Below, piece by piece: positions 8,873-17,453 of a stretch of DNA of 64,000 nucleotides (position 1 is the first letter of the stretch; each line of letters starts with the position of its first letter). Both the position numbers and the translations under genes were made by a program. The notes below the pieces were generated by a model that was given only the letters and a program-made list of their open reading frames with translations, made no database searches and was not told where the DNA came from. The stretch is taken from the NCBI RefSeq assembly GCF_014117425.1, contig NZ_CP059725.1:372001-436000 (forward strand), read 5' to 3'. The DNA is from Bartonella sp. HY038 (GTDB taxonomy: Bacteria > Pseudomonadota > Alphaproteobacteria > Rhizobiales > Rhizobiaceae).

Positions 8873-9760
8873 TTAAAACATGCCTCCATCATTATTGCGC
8901 CGATCAAAAGAACCGCGATCTTGGCTTGTACGATCAAAAGAATCGCGATTAGGCGATACTGGATCGGGTGCAAGGCGATCGCTATTATTGCGTTCTTCTA
9001 CGGGGGTAGCACGTGGGGCTGCTGCTTGCTGTTGGGCAAATTGATTGGTTTGCTGTACAGGGCGCTGCGGATTAGATCTTTCATCAATCTGGCGTGAAAG
9101 AATGCCAGAAAACTCGTCTGCAAAACCTTCAAGTTGCCCACCAATGCGTGCAGCATCAGCGCTTAATTTATTATAGGCAATAACCGCAGGAATAGCGGCA
9201 AGCAAGCCAATGGCGGTTGCAAGCAAAGCTTCGGCAATACCGGGAGCCACAATAGCAAGGCTAGTATTTTGTGATTGGGCAATGGCCTGGAACGAGGTCA
9301 TAATACCAATAACAGTACCAAAAAGACCGATAAAGGGTGAAGCAGAACCAATGGTTGCCAAAAGCCCAAGGCGCGATTCCAATCGGTCTGTTTCACGTGC
9401 AAGCGCCACATCCATTGCTTTATCAATACGCATTTGCAAGCCAAAGGGAGAGCGGGCGCCTTTTTCAAAGGATTTTTTCCATTCACGCATTGCGGCCATA
9501 AAGACTGTGCCCATGCCGGTTACACGGCGCTCATCAAGGTTGCGATAAAGATCTTCCAAAGATTGGCCAGACCAAAACACTTGTTCAAAGCGCTTTATGG
9601 CACGGCGCGCATTGGCAAAAGCAATCATTTTATCAAAAATAACTGCCCAACTCCAGATTGAAGCGATCATCAAACCGAGCATAACTAGCTTGACAATCCA
9701 ATTGGCCTGCATGAAAAGGCCTAAAAGTGTAACATCCGCAACAGGAGCTATCGCGTCCAT
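8873..9760 (-). CDS. tolQ: Tol-Pal system proton channel protein TolQ
   Basis: TolQ is the main channel subunit of the TolQRA motor in the inner membrane. The 295-residue protein has three membrane segments: an N-terminal one (IVKLVMLGLMIASIWSWAVIF) and the MotA/ExbB-type pair around GSASPFIGLFGTVIGIMTSF and EALLATAIGLLAAIPAVIAYN. The sequence closely follows rhizobial TolQ (FWSGQSLEDLYR, MREWKKSFEKGARSP). A polar tail of about 65 residues ends in repeats of the form DSFDRTSQDRGSFDR, an unusual addition. AAGGATAG precedes the ATG, and a 6-bp inverted repeat (CCCTTA/TAAGGG, 9785-9800) lies in the leader. Confidence 0.93.
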   Translation of the reverse strand: MDAIAPVADVTLLGLFMQANWIVKLVMLGLMIASIWSWAVIFDKMIAFANARRAIKRFEQVFWSGQSLEDLYRNLDERRVTGMGTVFMAAMREWKKSFEKGARSPFGLQMRIDKAMDVALARETDRLESRLGLLATIGSASPFIGLFGTVIGIMTSFQAIAQSQNTSLAIVAPGIAEALLATAIGLLAAIPAVIAYNKLSADAARIGGQLEGFADEFSGILSRQIDERSNPQRPVQQTNQFAQQQAAAPRATPVEERNNSDRLAPDPVSPNRDSFDRTSQDRGSFDRRNNDGGMF

Positions 9761-10524
9761 AATTATCTATCCTTAAAATGTCTACCCTTACACATAAGGG
9801 CTTCCTTCGTTTTCGCTCATAGTTTTGATGCGATATTTTACTTTTTGATTTAGTAAAAACGTCAATCTGTACCGCATTTTTGTTGATGATTTGCTAAAGG
9901 TTATATGGCTAAAAGCCTCACCAGTTCTACTAATCACATGTTGATGTATAAGCTTGAAAGATTTACGCATATTTAATTGCAAGCAATCTTTTACATCTTT
10001 TATTTTTGGCTGCTAAATTTGGTGAAACAAAGGCTGAAACTGGCCATCAATTAGGTATTTTAGCGGCTTTGTCAGCGTCGTTTGCTTTTAAAGTTGTAAA
10101 ATTGGAAAATTATGGGCATTGCCAATCCAATGTGATCTTTCAAAAATAATGCTTTGCTATAAATGTATTGTTTTTCATATGGTAAAGGAGGTAGGTTTTT
10201 CAAGTTTTAAATATATTGCGATGATCATGGTTGGGGGGAGACACGAAATTGCAATATTAATGGCGCATTTTTAATTTTATAGCCTAATTCTTGATGTTGT
10301 CGTGAGCTGTTCCATATAAATATCTCATTAATGCGCAAAATGAGAAGATATAATATTAGCATTTATTGGAAAATATCGCTTCTATTTGTAATTTAAGTGG
10401 TTTTAATTTAAGTATATTTAATATATTTAAACCTACATCTTTAAAAAATCAAAAATGATGACACGTTTAAAAAATAGAAAAATTTGAGCAGATAGAAATC
10501 GGCTAAAAATCGAGGAAAATACAG
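9761..10524. other. Long AT-rich divergent intergenic region
   Basis: This stretch of more than 750 bases separates tolQ and the first halogenase-like gene, which point away from each other. I find no gene: frames are short and lack ribosome-binding sites. A TATAAT (10349-10354) lies about 175 bases before the halogenase start without a good -35 element. The direct repeat TAATTTAAGT occurs twice near 10388-10412. An isolated AAAGGAGG (about 10185) is not followed by a start codon at useful distance. It probably holds both promoters and perhaps an unrecognised regulatory RNA. Confidence 0.45.
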
Positions 10525-12003
10525 ATGATAAACCTCAGAAACGCCAAGCGTATTGCAATCATTGGTGGCACAATGGAAGCTTGGTTTGCAGCCCTTACCT
10601 TTCGGCGGATATCAAGCACAGAGGTAGAGGTTATTGTTTATGATGACGAGCAAAAAATCAGTCAGGGCTTAGGCGCAGGTAGCTTACCGGTTCTAAGTGC
10701 GGCTTTACAAGCCAATCAAATCAATATTGATGAATTTGCCTTTGCTACAGATTTGACCATTAAACTTGGTTCATCGTTTGAAAATTGGCGCCATAGCGGT
10801 GACAATGATGTTTTTTTTCATCTGTTTCATGGATTTAATCAAGGCGTAGAAGAGCTTGATGTTATTGCTAATCGCACCTACCCATTTTTGGCAGGGCGGA
10901 TTGCAAAAAACATGGATTTGGTGGGCTTTTATCCTGGTTTTTCCATGTTTACCCAAAATGTTCCGCAAGTTCAAGCTAATCTAATTTTAGGCGCTCGCAA
11001 AAGTGGTTTAATACCATCTTACCATTTTGATGTGCAAAAATGCCTCACCTATTTGAAAAATGTTGCGATTGGTCGCGGTGTTAAACATCAGGTTATGAAA
11101 GTACACAAACTTGTTTTGGATGATGAGGGCAATACAACTGCTCTTAATACCGACCTTGGTGATATTAAGGTGGATTTTGTTGTTGATGCGGCAGATACAA
11201 AGCGTTTAAGTCTTGGTAAAGCTTATCAAAGCAAATGGCACTCACTTAAAGAACAATTTGCCGTTGATCGTGTTTTACAATTTAATGTAGAGGCAGCCTT
11301 AGTAAACCCACGGCTTTTCACCCGTTCCATTGCAATGAAATGCGGTTGGTTACAGTTAGTGCCACTAAAAAATCATATTAGTGCTAGTTACTTCCTTGCT
11401 TCTAAATATACGAGTGATGAAGCCGCATTGAAAGAAGCGGCAGATCTACTTGAGCAAAAGATTACTTTTGCAAATCCTGTGGATCTTGATCAAGGATATT
11501 TTGAAAGCAATTGGCATAAAAATACTCTTGCTGTAGGTCCTGCCGTCGGCTTTATTGAGCCATTGGTTTCAGCAAATCTTGCACAGTTTTTCTCACTTAT
11601 TTATAAGGTTGAGCAAGCGGTGATTGAAGGGCATGGTATTATTGGTGAAACAACCATTAAAGCCATTAATAAGGATCACGCAAAAACTTTTAATGAAATT
11701 GTTGATTTTACCCGATTGCATTATGAAACACAGCGCAAGGATAGTTCTTTCTGGCGCGATGTTAAAAAACTTACCCGCTCCAAAACCTATCAAGAATTGC
11801 GCAAGGTATTTGCTGAGCGTTTCCCGCGCGCTGTAGATTTGGAAAACTATTGTGGCTTTGGTTGGCCGCCCTTGTTTGCACCCCTAGACTGGATCACTGT
11901 TGCGAGCGCTATGGGAATTATTACACCACAAACGGCGCTAAGTGAATTGGACGTTATGCCAAGGGAAATTTTTGAGCAGGTTGAACGATATCTGCAAGGC
12001 TAG
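10525..12003 (+). CDS. Degenerate flavin-dependent tryptophan halogenase-like protein
   Basis: A 492-residue homologue of FAD-dependent tryptophan halogenases (Trp_halogenase family). It shares its first ten residues and overall layout with the next gene, so the two arose by duplication, but key motifs are damaged. The Rossmann motif GxGxxG reads GGTMEA (two of three Gly lost); WxWxIP reads WLQLVP at residues 275-280; and the FAD-contact motif reads GFIEPLVSANL instead of EPLE-TS. The equivalent of the PrnA catalytic lysine remains (TIKLGSSFENW, Lys80). The frame is intact, so a pseudoenzyme partner is more likely than simple decay. Start follows GAGGAAAATACAG. Confidence 0.8.
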   Translation: MINLRNAKRIAIIGGTMEAWFAALTFRRISSTEVEVIVYDDEQKISQGLGAGSLPVLSAALQANQINIDEFAFATDLTIKLGSSFENWRHSGDNDVFFHLFHGFNQGVEELDVIANRTYPFLAGRIAKNMDLVGFYPGFSMFTQNVPQVQANLILGARKSGLIPSYHFDVQKCLTYLKNVAIGRGVKHQVMKVHKLVLDDEGNTTALNTDLGDIKVDFVVDAADTKRLSLGKAYQSKWHSLKEQFAVDRVLQFNVEAALVNPRLFTRSIAMKCGWLQLVPLKNHISASYFLASKYTSDEAALKEAADLLEQKITFANPVDLDQGYFESNWHKNTLAVGPAVGFIEPLVSANLAQFFSLIYKVEQAVIEGHGIIGETTIKAINKDHAKTFNEIVDFTRLHYETQRKDSSFWRDVKKLTRSKTYQELRKVFAERFPRAVDLENYCGFGWPPLFAPLDWITVASAMGIITPQTALSELDVMPREIFEQVERYLQG

Positions 12004-12070
12004 AGCTGTTTTTCAATGCATGCAAATTATACTGCGCCAATGCGCACTGACTTATTGTTAAGGGTCAATC

Positions 12071-13570
12071 ATGATTAATCTTAGAAATGCTAAACGTATT
12101 GTTATTATTGGCGGTGGAATCGCAGGTTGGTTTTCCGCGCTTACTTTTCGCCGCATCGCGGCTCCTGAAGTCGAAGTACTATTATTGGAAGAAGGCGCAG
12201 ATGACAATAAGAATGCTATTAAGGGCGGTTTTTCAAATCTGGTTTTTGGACTGCAAAAAAACGGCATTAATATTGAGGAATTTATAAATGCGACCAAGGC
12301 TACCGTAAAGTTTGGTTCTTCCTTCGAGGGTTGGCGTAACGGTAGCTTCAATGATATTTATTTTCATTTATTCCATAGTCTTAACGGTGGCAGTGAAGAG
12401 TTGGAGGGAACAACCAATCGAACCTATCCGCTGCTTGCAGGACGTATTGCCGCCGGTCTTGATATGTTCAGTTATTTTGCTGGTTTCTCGTTGATTAATA
12501 ATAATGCAACGCAAGCGCAAGCTCATATTGCGCTTGCCTCTAATCGGACTGGATTATGGCCATCTTTCCACTTTGATGAAAACAAGATGGCTGATTTTTT
12601 AAAAACCGTTGCTAAAGCAAGAGGTATTAAGCACAAGCATTTAAAAGTTGAAAAACTTATTCTTGATAAGGATGGTAAGACAACAGCTCTAAAAACGCCC
12701 GAAGGTAATTTGGATGTTGACTTTGTTATTGATGCTTCAGGTTTGCGCCGTATCGGTATTGGTGAAACCTATAAGCAAAAATGGCAGTCTTTCAGCAAAG
12801 AACTGATTCTGGATCGTATTCTGCCTTTTACCATCAAGCAGCCTAATGCAAATCCTGCGCTTTATACACGTTCTATTGCTATGCAAGCTGGTTGGATGTG
12901 GCAAATTCCGCTTAACGATAAAATCGGTGCTGGCTATGTGTTCTCTAGCAAACACAGTGATGAACTTGCCGCAATTAAAGAAGTTGAAGCCTATATTGGA
13001 CATGCAATTGAACCGCAGGCGGTAATGCAATTTGATCCGGGGCATTATGAAAATGTCTGGTGTAAAAATGTCTTGGCTGTTGGCTTGTCATCTGGATTTA
13101 TTGAACCCCTAGAGGCGACATCCATCGGCCACATGCTGCGAGTTCTTGAACGATTTGAAAATATTGTAAATGATGGCCACGGTATTATTGGTGAAAACAC
13201 CATAGATACCTTCAATCAAGATAATCAAGCAGGTTGGGGTGAAATGAAAGATTTCCTTCGCCTTCATTATGATACCAGCCGGGAAGATACGCCCTTTTGG
13301 CAGGACGCTAAAAATGCAAAGCGTTCAACAGAATATCAGGATCTTTGCGAAGTCTTGAAAACACGTATGCCGCGATTTGTTGATCTTGAAGCCTATGCCG
13401 ATTTTGCTTGGCAACCAATGTTCAATACAACCAGTTGGATTATGGTTGGTGCGGCACTTGGTGTTATCCCGCAGCAAGCTGCCTATGATGAACTTGCCAC
13501 CCTGCCAAAGCCTATTTTTGACGAAGTACAGCAATATCTCATGCGGCAAAAGCAATTATTATCGCAATAA
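12071..13570 (+). CDS. Flavin-dependent tryptophan halogenase family protein
   Basis: Members use reduced FAD, oxygen and halide to chlorinate or brominate tryptophan or other indoles via a lysine-haloamine. The 499-residue protein keeps GxGxxG (GGGIAG, residues 14-19), the catalytic lysine region (TVKFGSSFEGW, Lys80), the WxWxIP signature (WMWQIP, residues 275-280) that blocks monooxygenase activity, and GLSSGFIEPLEATSIG near the C-terminus. The usual GE(A/S)T segment before the lysine is not evident. No flavin reductase or natural-product gene is nearby. It is 67 bases after the degenerate paralogue, in one likely operon ending at a strong terminator. Substrate unknown; the family also includes uncharacterised members that may not halogenate. 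Confidence 0.85.
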   Translation: MINLRNAKRIVIIGGGIAGWFSALTFRRIAAPEVEVLLLEEGADDNKNAIKGGFSNLVFGLQKNGINIEEFINATKATVKFGSSFEGWRNGSFNDIYFHLFHSLNGGSEELEGTTNRTYPLLAGRIAAGLDMFSYFAGFSLINNNATQAQAHIALASNRTGLWPSFHFDENKMADFLKTVAKARGIKHKHLKVEKLILDKDGKTTALKTPEGNLDVDFVIDASGLRRIGIGETYKQKWQSFSKELILDRILPFTIKQPNANPALYTRSIAMQAGWMWQIPLNDKIGAGYVFSSKHSDELAAIKEVEAYIGHAIEPQAVMQFDPGHYENVWCKNVLAVGLSSGFIEPLEATSIGHMLRVLERFENIVNDGHGIIGENTIDTFNQDNQAGWGEMKDFLRLHYDTSREDTPFWQDAKNAKRSTEYQDLCEVLKTRMPRFVDLEAYADFAWQPMFNTTSWIMVGAALGVIPQQAAYDELATLPKPIFDEVQQYLMRQKQLLSQ

Positions 13571-13599
13571 TCCAATCCACAAAAAATCAATCTAATCAA

Positions 13600-13641
13600 A
13601 AGGCTGTGATGAGGAATTTAGCGCATCACAGCCTTAATTTT
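13600..13641 (+). terminator. Terminator of the halogenase-like operon
   Basis: A 12-bp perfect stem, AAGGCTGTGATG with CATCACAGCCTT (12-nt loop), is followed by AATTTTAT. Confidence 0.8.
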
Positions 13642-13738
13642 ATCAATGCTGCAGTTATCCGAATATTCATAGCGCGCTTCAGGTGTCTGCTATAAAATTT
13701 ATAACGGGTTGAATAAGCCTTTTAATGATCTAAAAAGT

Positions 13739-13972
13739 TTAAGAGACAATAATTGTAAAAGCGATGTGATCTGTTCGGTGATGATAATCAAACTTTAAAT
13801 GATATTTGCAGCAAAGGTCTTTGAAGTCTTGTTCAGCCAATGGATCATCGCTCAAAATTGTTAGCCTGTCACCCGATGCTAAATCTTTTAACCGCCGCGC
13901 GGTTTTTAAAATGGGCATCGGGCATTTAAGGCCACGCAGATCATAGATTATCGGCTTAAGAAACCCAGCCAT
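13739..13972 (-). CDS. TusA-like sulfurtransferase family protein
   Basis: A 77-residue SirA/TusA-fold protein. The signature DLRGLKCPMPILKTAR carries the active-site Cys of the CPxP motif at about residue 17, which carries a persulfide in TusA. Members pass sulfur to tRNA thiolation, molybdenum cofactor or other sulfur-relay steps. The gene overlaps the 3' end of the upstream transpeptidase-like gene by 25 bases, so the two are co-transcribed, although no functional link is obvious. No dedicated sulfur-relay partner is present in the window. Confidence 0.88.
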   Translation of the reverse strand: MAGFLKPIIYDLRGLKCPMPILKTARRLKDLASGDRLTILSDDPLAEQDFKDLCCKYHLKFDYHHRTDHIAFTIIVS

Positions 13973-15156
13973 GACTTTTTCTTATTTTCTTGTACAGGTA
14001 CTAAGGCAGCCGTTTGCTGATCTGATGAATTTTGAACGGCACTACTTTGTTGCGTCTGTTCAGTTGTTGGCTTTGCAGCAGGTGCACTTGCATTAGTTGG
14101 CAATGTCGTATTTTTTGAGGCTTGATTTGCTGAGGCTGGAGCAATATCTGGCGCGCCACTACGTTCAGTAGATGCAGAACTCAAAGATGGTGGGGTACGA
14201 CTTACCTTTTCACCCCTTGCGCGCCGTGCGCTCCAATCAGCAACAAGACGTGCTTCTTCAAGACCGGCAATGGATGGTGAAGCAGGTTTTTTTGATTTCT
14301 TGTTTATTGCCTCTGAAAATGCCGAATTGTATTCAGCTTGATAGGCGGCATAGGCGACAGGCAAACTCTGTGTTGGGGCAGGGCATGCACCAGCTGGCGA
14401 CAAGGGCTGACCGCTTGTGCTTCTGCGATTAAAGACATAACGCTTCTCACAAACATCAACTTGCGGCGGCTTTTTGGTCGCTTCAAAAATGTCATAACCT
14501 TCCTTTAGCATGCGCCAAAAGGAATAATTGGCGTCATTGCGATAACGCGCCATATTGGCAGCGGTCATGCGAAATGGAAATGCTTGTACTTGGAATTCAT
14601 GCTGGCCGCCCCTAAAGGAATCGCGCCCAAAAGCATAAATTTCAGCAATGCTTTCATCGGTCATTGAATAGCAACCAGATGACGAACAAGCGCCATGTAC
14701 CATTAAATGGCGCCCTGTACGACCATTGACAGCATCATAGGCATTAGGAAAACCAATGTTAAAAGCAAGATAATAATTAGAGTTTGGATTCATTTGGGTT
14801 GGGCGAACTGTATAGAAACCTTCAGGGGCTTGGCGGTCTCCTTCAATGAATTTAGGCCCTAATTTACCTGACCATTGGCAAATCTCATAAGTTGCAATTA
14901 AGCCATATTGTCCATTTGATTTTTGTTTCCAAACTTCTAAAGCGCTTTCTTCCTTGAAAACGCGAATGATAATAGGCGATGTTTTTGGCATGCCCATTGC
15001 TGCCATTTTTTGTTGGATTTTGGCAGGTAATTCGCGCTCCGCGCGGCCTGACATAGATAGACTACCTCCGCCACTACCACTACCGCCTTGTTGACAGCCG
15101 ACAAGTGCCATGCTTGAAACCATAAGCGCCGCAAAAATAGCAGTTTTTATTTTCAT
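13948..15156 (-). CDS. YafK/DpaA-like L,D-transpeptidase-fold lipoprotein
   Basis: A predicted outer-envelope lipoprotein of 402 residues. The start MKIKTAIF is chosen because AGGAG lies 6 nt upstream; a longer frame begins inside that site. The signal peptide ends in the lipobox ALVGC. The YkuD-type domain follows YafK of E. coli (ESALEVWKQ, CQWSGKLGPKFIEGDRQAPEGFY) and holds the catalytic motif HGACSSSGC, with His and Cys. E. coli YafK (DpaA) releases Braun lipoprotein from peptidoglycan; Hyphomicrobiales instead tether beta-barrel proteins to peptidoglycan, so an analogous release or tethering role is my inference. The last ~150 residues are Ser/Ala/Gln-rich. A shorter paralogue lies just upstream on the same strand. 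Confidence 0.88.
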   Translation of the reverse strand: MKIKTAIFAALMVSSMALVGCQQGGSGSGGGSLSMSGRAERELPAKIQQKMAAMGMPKTSPIIIRVFKEESALEVWKQKSNGQYGLIATYEICQWSGKLGPKFIEGDRQAPEGFYTVRPTQMNPNSNYYLAFNIGFPNAYDAVNGRTGRHLMVHGACSSSGCYSMTDESIAEIYAFGRDSFRGGQHEFQVQAFPFRMTAANMARYRNDANYSFWRMLKEGYDIFEATKKPPQVDVCEKRYVFNRRSTSGQPLSPAGACPAPTQSLPVAYAAYQAEYNSAFSEAINKKSKKPASPSIAGLEEARLVADWSARRARGEKVSRTPPSLSSASTERSGAPDIAPASANQASKNTTLPTNASAPAAKPTTEQTQQSSAVQNSSDQQTAALVPVQENKKKSWLGFLSR

Positions 15157-15437
15157 GGATAACTCCTGCATCCGTCAAAGCGTATCATATACGCTGCAAA
15201 TAGGTGAAAGTTTAAAAAAATCACCTTGGTTAAACAAAATCCAATATTCAACAGCTTTCATAAGCTATCATTTTTATCAGCGCTATTTTGATGAAGCCAT
15301 TTGTGCTTTATCAAGCATAGCAATAAGCATGTATTGCGGTTTGTTTATTTTAGCCAAATTATGCTTTATTTTCTAGCATAATAGTAAGTTAAGATAAATG
15401 CTTGGTTAATAATTAACCGCAATAGTTTTTTAAATAA

Positions 15438-16247
15438 CTATAAGTTCTTCACTTGTGCACAGACCGTTCTTGCTGCATTTTTATTTTCTGCCGATGTTAC
15501 AACATAATTCTTGCCGCAGGTGACAGTCCGCGCTGGAATATACTCGTTTTGAAAAAGGTCATAGGCTGGTTTTAATTGTTGCCAAAAGGCCATTTCAGGG
15601 TGGTCATCAAATTGGGCTAAATTGTCATCACTCATTTTAAATGGAAAAATATGCATTGGTATGGATTTAGCCCCACCCTTAAATGCTTCACGTAGCAAAG
15701 CGTAAATTTCTTCAATCCTGTCATCACCCATTGCTAGGCAACCAACCGATAAGCAGTTGCCATGCACCATGATAAGGCTGCCAGTATAATTATTATTGCG
15801 ATCGCGCAAATTTGGGTAACCAACATTAAAAGCCAGATGATAATTAGACTTTGGGTGGAGCTGCTCTTTAGTCAAACTATAAAAGCCTTCGGGCACTTGA
15901 TAATCACCCTCTTGGCGCTTTTGGCCAAGTTTTCCTGACTGTTTGCAAATTGTATAAAAGGCAAGTGGTTTATAGGTACCTTCAGCACTTTGCTTCCACA
16001 CTTCTAAGGTATTTTCCTGTTTGAAAACCCGAATATAGATTGGGCTATCAATTTTAAGATCAAGGCTTGCCATACGCGCGGACAAATAGTCAGGCAAAGG
16101 CTTACTTTCCTTGGCTATTGGACTTGCATTTACTGCTTGATAAGCAAATACTATATTAAATGCGATTAAAAGAATGGCAACGGCAATTATTGATGCCAAA
16201 TTATGGCACAAATGAATTGCGGCAAGTTTATAGCGCCAATCAATCAT
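15438..16247 (-). CDS. YafK/DpaA-like L,D-transpeptidase-fold protein, short paralogue
   Basis: A 269-residue paralogue of the neighbouring lipoprotein, with the same core: PIYIRVFKQENTLEVWKQ, QSGKLGQKRQEGDYQVPEGFY and the catalytic motif HGNCLSVGC. It begins with an N-terminal hydrophobic helix (ASIIAVAILLIAFNIVFAY) that could be an uncleaved anchor or long signal peptide, and has no lipobox. It lacks the Ser/Ala-rich tail. The ~280 bases between the two genes hold no further gene, so each may have its own promoter. Same likely role: cutting or making protein-peptidoglycan links in the periplasm. Confidence 0.86.
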   Translation of the reverse strand: MIDWRYKLAAIHLCHNLASIIAVAILLIAFNIVFAYQAVNASPIAKESKPLPDYLSARMASLDLKIDSPIYIRVFKQENTLEVWKQSAEGTYKPLAFYTICKQSGKLGQKRQEGDYQVPEGFYSLTKEQLHPKSNYHLAFNVGYPNLRDRNNNYTGSLIMVHGNCLSVGCLAMGDDRIEEIYALLREAFKGGAKSIPMHIFPFKMSDDNLAQFDDHPEMAFWQQLKPAYDLFQNEYIPARTVTCGKNYVVTSAENKNAARTVCAQVKNL

Positions 16248-16445
16248 TGCATTGTCCTTTCTTTTAATGGCTTTATGATGATCAAGTTATGAGCAGTGGT
16301 ATATTGCTTTTTAGTTAAGACCAATTTGAGATAAAATGGCGTTTTATTAATGGCGAATGACAGTTTTTTGTATTGGTGGTAAATAATTTGTTAATTTTTG
16401 CAGGGCCGATTGATAGCAAAATGGCAGCGTTTTTTGGGGGGTAGT

Positions 16446-17330
16446 ATGAGCAAGCAAGAACAAACTGTGTTGAGATTGGTATTTCCTCAGTGGCAGGGCG
16501 GTAATAATCCGGCCTATCAGATGGGAAGTACTTTGCTAAATTTTTTAGCGCCGCAGCCAAGTTTTGCAGTTGAGCAAGTTAATGTCGCTAGTGACAATGA
16601 ACAATCGCCATTGCAGCTTGAAAATGGAATTATCGGGCGCGAGGTTTTATTAAAACAAGCCGATGAAGCGCGCAAAAAAATAGACCAGCATCAACCGAAA
16701 AAAATAGTTGTTTTTGGTGGAGATTGTTTGGTTGATTTGGTTCCCTTTGCTTATTTAAATGAAATTTATAATGGTGATCTTGCTGTTGTTTGGCTTGATG
16801 CCCACCCTGATGTTATGACGCCAGAGGTTTTTCACAATGCCCATGCTATGGTTCTTGGCAATCTTTTGGGTAGGGGTGATGAAGATTTTGTCAAACGTGT
16901 CAAGCAACCAATAAAGCCAGAAAATGTCATGTTTGCAGGTCTTGGTAAAACCCTGCCATTTGAAACGGATTTTATCCATCTACATAATTTGAAAATAGCT
17001 AGCGCCAGTGGTTTAAAAGCATCAAGTGACAGTGTGATTGATTGGCTAGGCTCGATTAACGCTAAATATTTAGCCGTTCATTTTGATCTTGATGTTTTGA
17101 ATGTCAAAAAGTTTCATTCAATTTATTTTGGCAATCCAGATGCTGCAAGCGGTGATTTTGATGATATTACACAAGGTGAAATGTATTTTCCAGATATAGT
17201 ACGACTGTTGAGTGATGTTTCTGCACATGTAGATATTGTTGGACTTGGTATTACCGAATATTTGCCATGGGATGCTATCGCCCTTAAAGATGTTTTGGCA
17301 AAACTACCAATTTTACGCGATGGCGGCTAG
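16446..17330 (+). CDS. Arginase/agmatinase/ureohydrolase family protein
   Basis: A 294-residue ureohydrolase-fold protein. The start MSKQEQ follows a GGGGGG ribosome-binding site. The metal-binding motifs are recognisable: VVFGGDC (canonical GGDH, so the first Mn-binding His is Cys), VVWLDAHPDV (the D-x-H-x-D set) and LAVHFDLDVLN (D-x-D). A GGDC variant occurs in a subgroup of the family, so this need not mean inactivity. Substrate could be arginine, agmatine or another guanidino compound; no arginine-catabolism gene is adjacent. It stands alone in front of the acyltransferase fusion gene. Confidence 0.85.
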   Translation: MSKQEQTVLRLVFPQWQGGNNPAYQMGSTLLNFLAPQPSFAVEQVNVASDNEQSPLQLENGIIGREVLLKQADEARKKIDQHQPKKIVVFGGDCLVDLVPFAYLNEIYNGDLAVVWLDAHPDVMTPEVFHNAHAMVLGNLLGRGDEDFVKRVKQPIKPENVMFAGLGKTLPFETDFIHLHNLKIASASGLKASSDSVIDWLGSINAKYLAVHFDLDVLNVKKFHSIYFGNPDAASGDFDDITQGEMYFPDIVRLLSDVSAHVDIVGLGITEYLPWDAIALKDVLAKLPILRDGG

Positions 17331-17371
17331 CGTAGTAATCCTTCATTAAAAACGATAATAAAAAAATTTTT

Positions 17372-17384
17372 TGAACATTGTTCA
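17372..17384. promoter_or_regulatory. Candidate operator palindrome upstream of the acyltransferase fusion
   Basis: TGAACA-T-TGTTCA is a perfect 13-bp palindrome ending 8 bases before the predicted -35 element. It is a candidate site for an unidentified regulator. Confidence 0.45.
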
Positions 17385-17392
17385 TTTTTTTC

Positions 17393-17421
17393 TTGCTAAA
17401 CAAAATAAGGCAAGCTATAGT
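17393..17421 (+). promoter_or_regulatory. Predicted sigma-70-type promoter
   Basis: TTGCTA and TATAGT are separated by exactly 17 bases, and the -10 ends about 30 bases before the ATG of the fusion gene. Confidence 0.6.
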
Positions 17422-17453
17422 GGGCTAAGTTCATTTTAAGACGGGAGTTTAAC

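Noticed and set aside
6454..9760. Reading tolQRA as an ExbB-ExbD-TonB siderophore system
   Set aside because: The TolQ sequence follows rhizobial TolQ and the C-terminal domain is TolA-like with its conserved Cys pair; no TonB-dependent receptor is nearby.
9785..9800. CCCTTA/TAAGGG repeat in the tolQ leader as a terminator
   Set aside because: The stem is only six bases and has no T-run; it lies just upstream of a translated gene.
10525..12003. Calling the first halogenase-like gene a pseudogene
   Set aside because: The reading frame is full length without stops and retains the lysine region; motif loss alone does not show decay.
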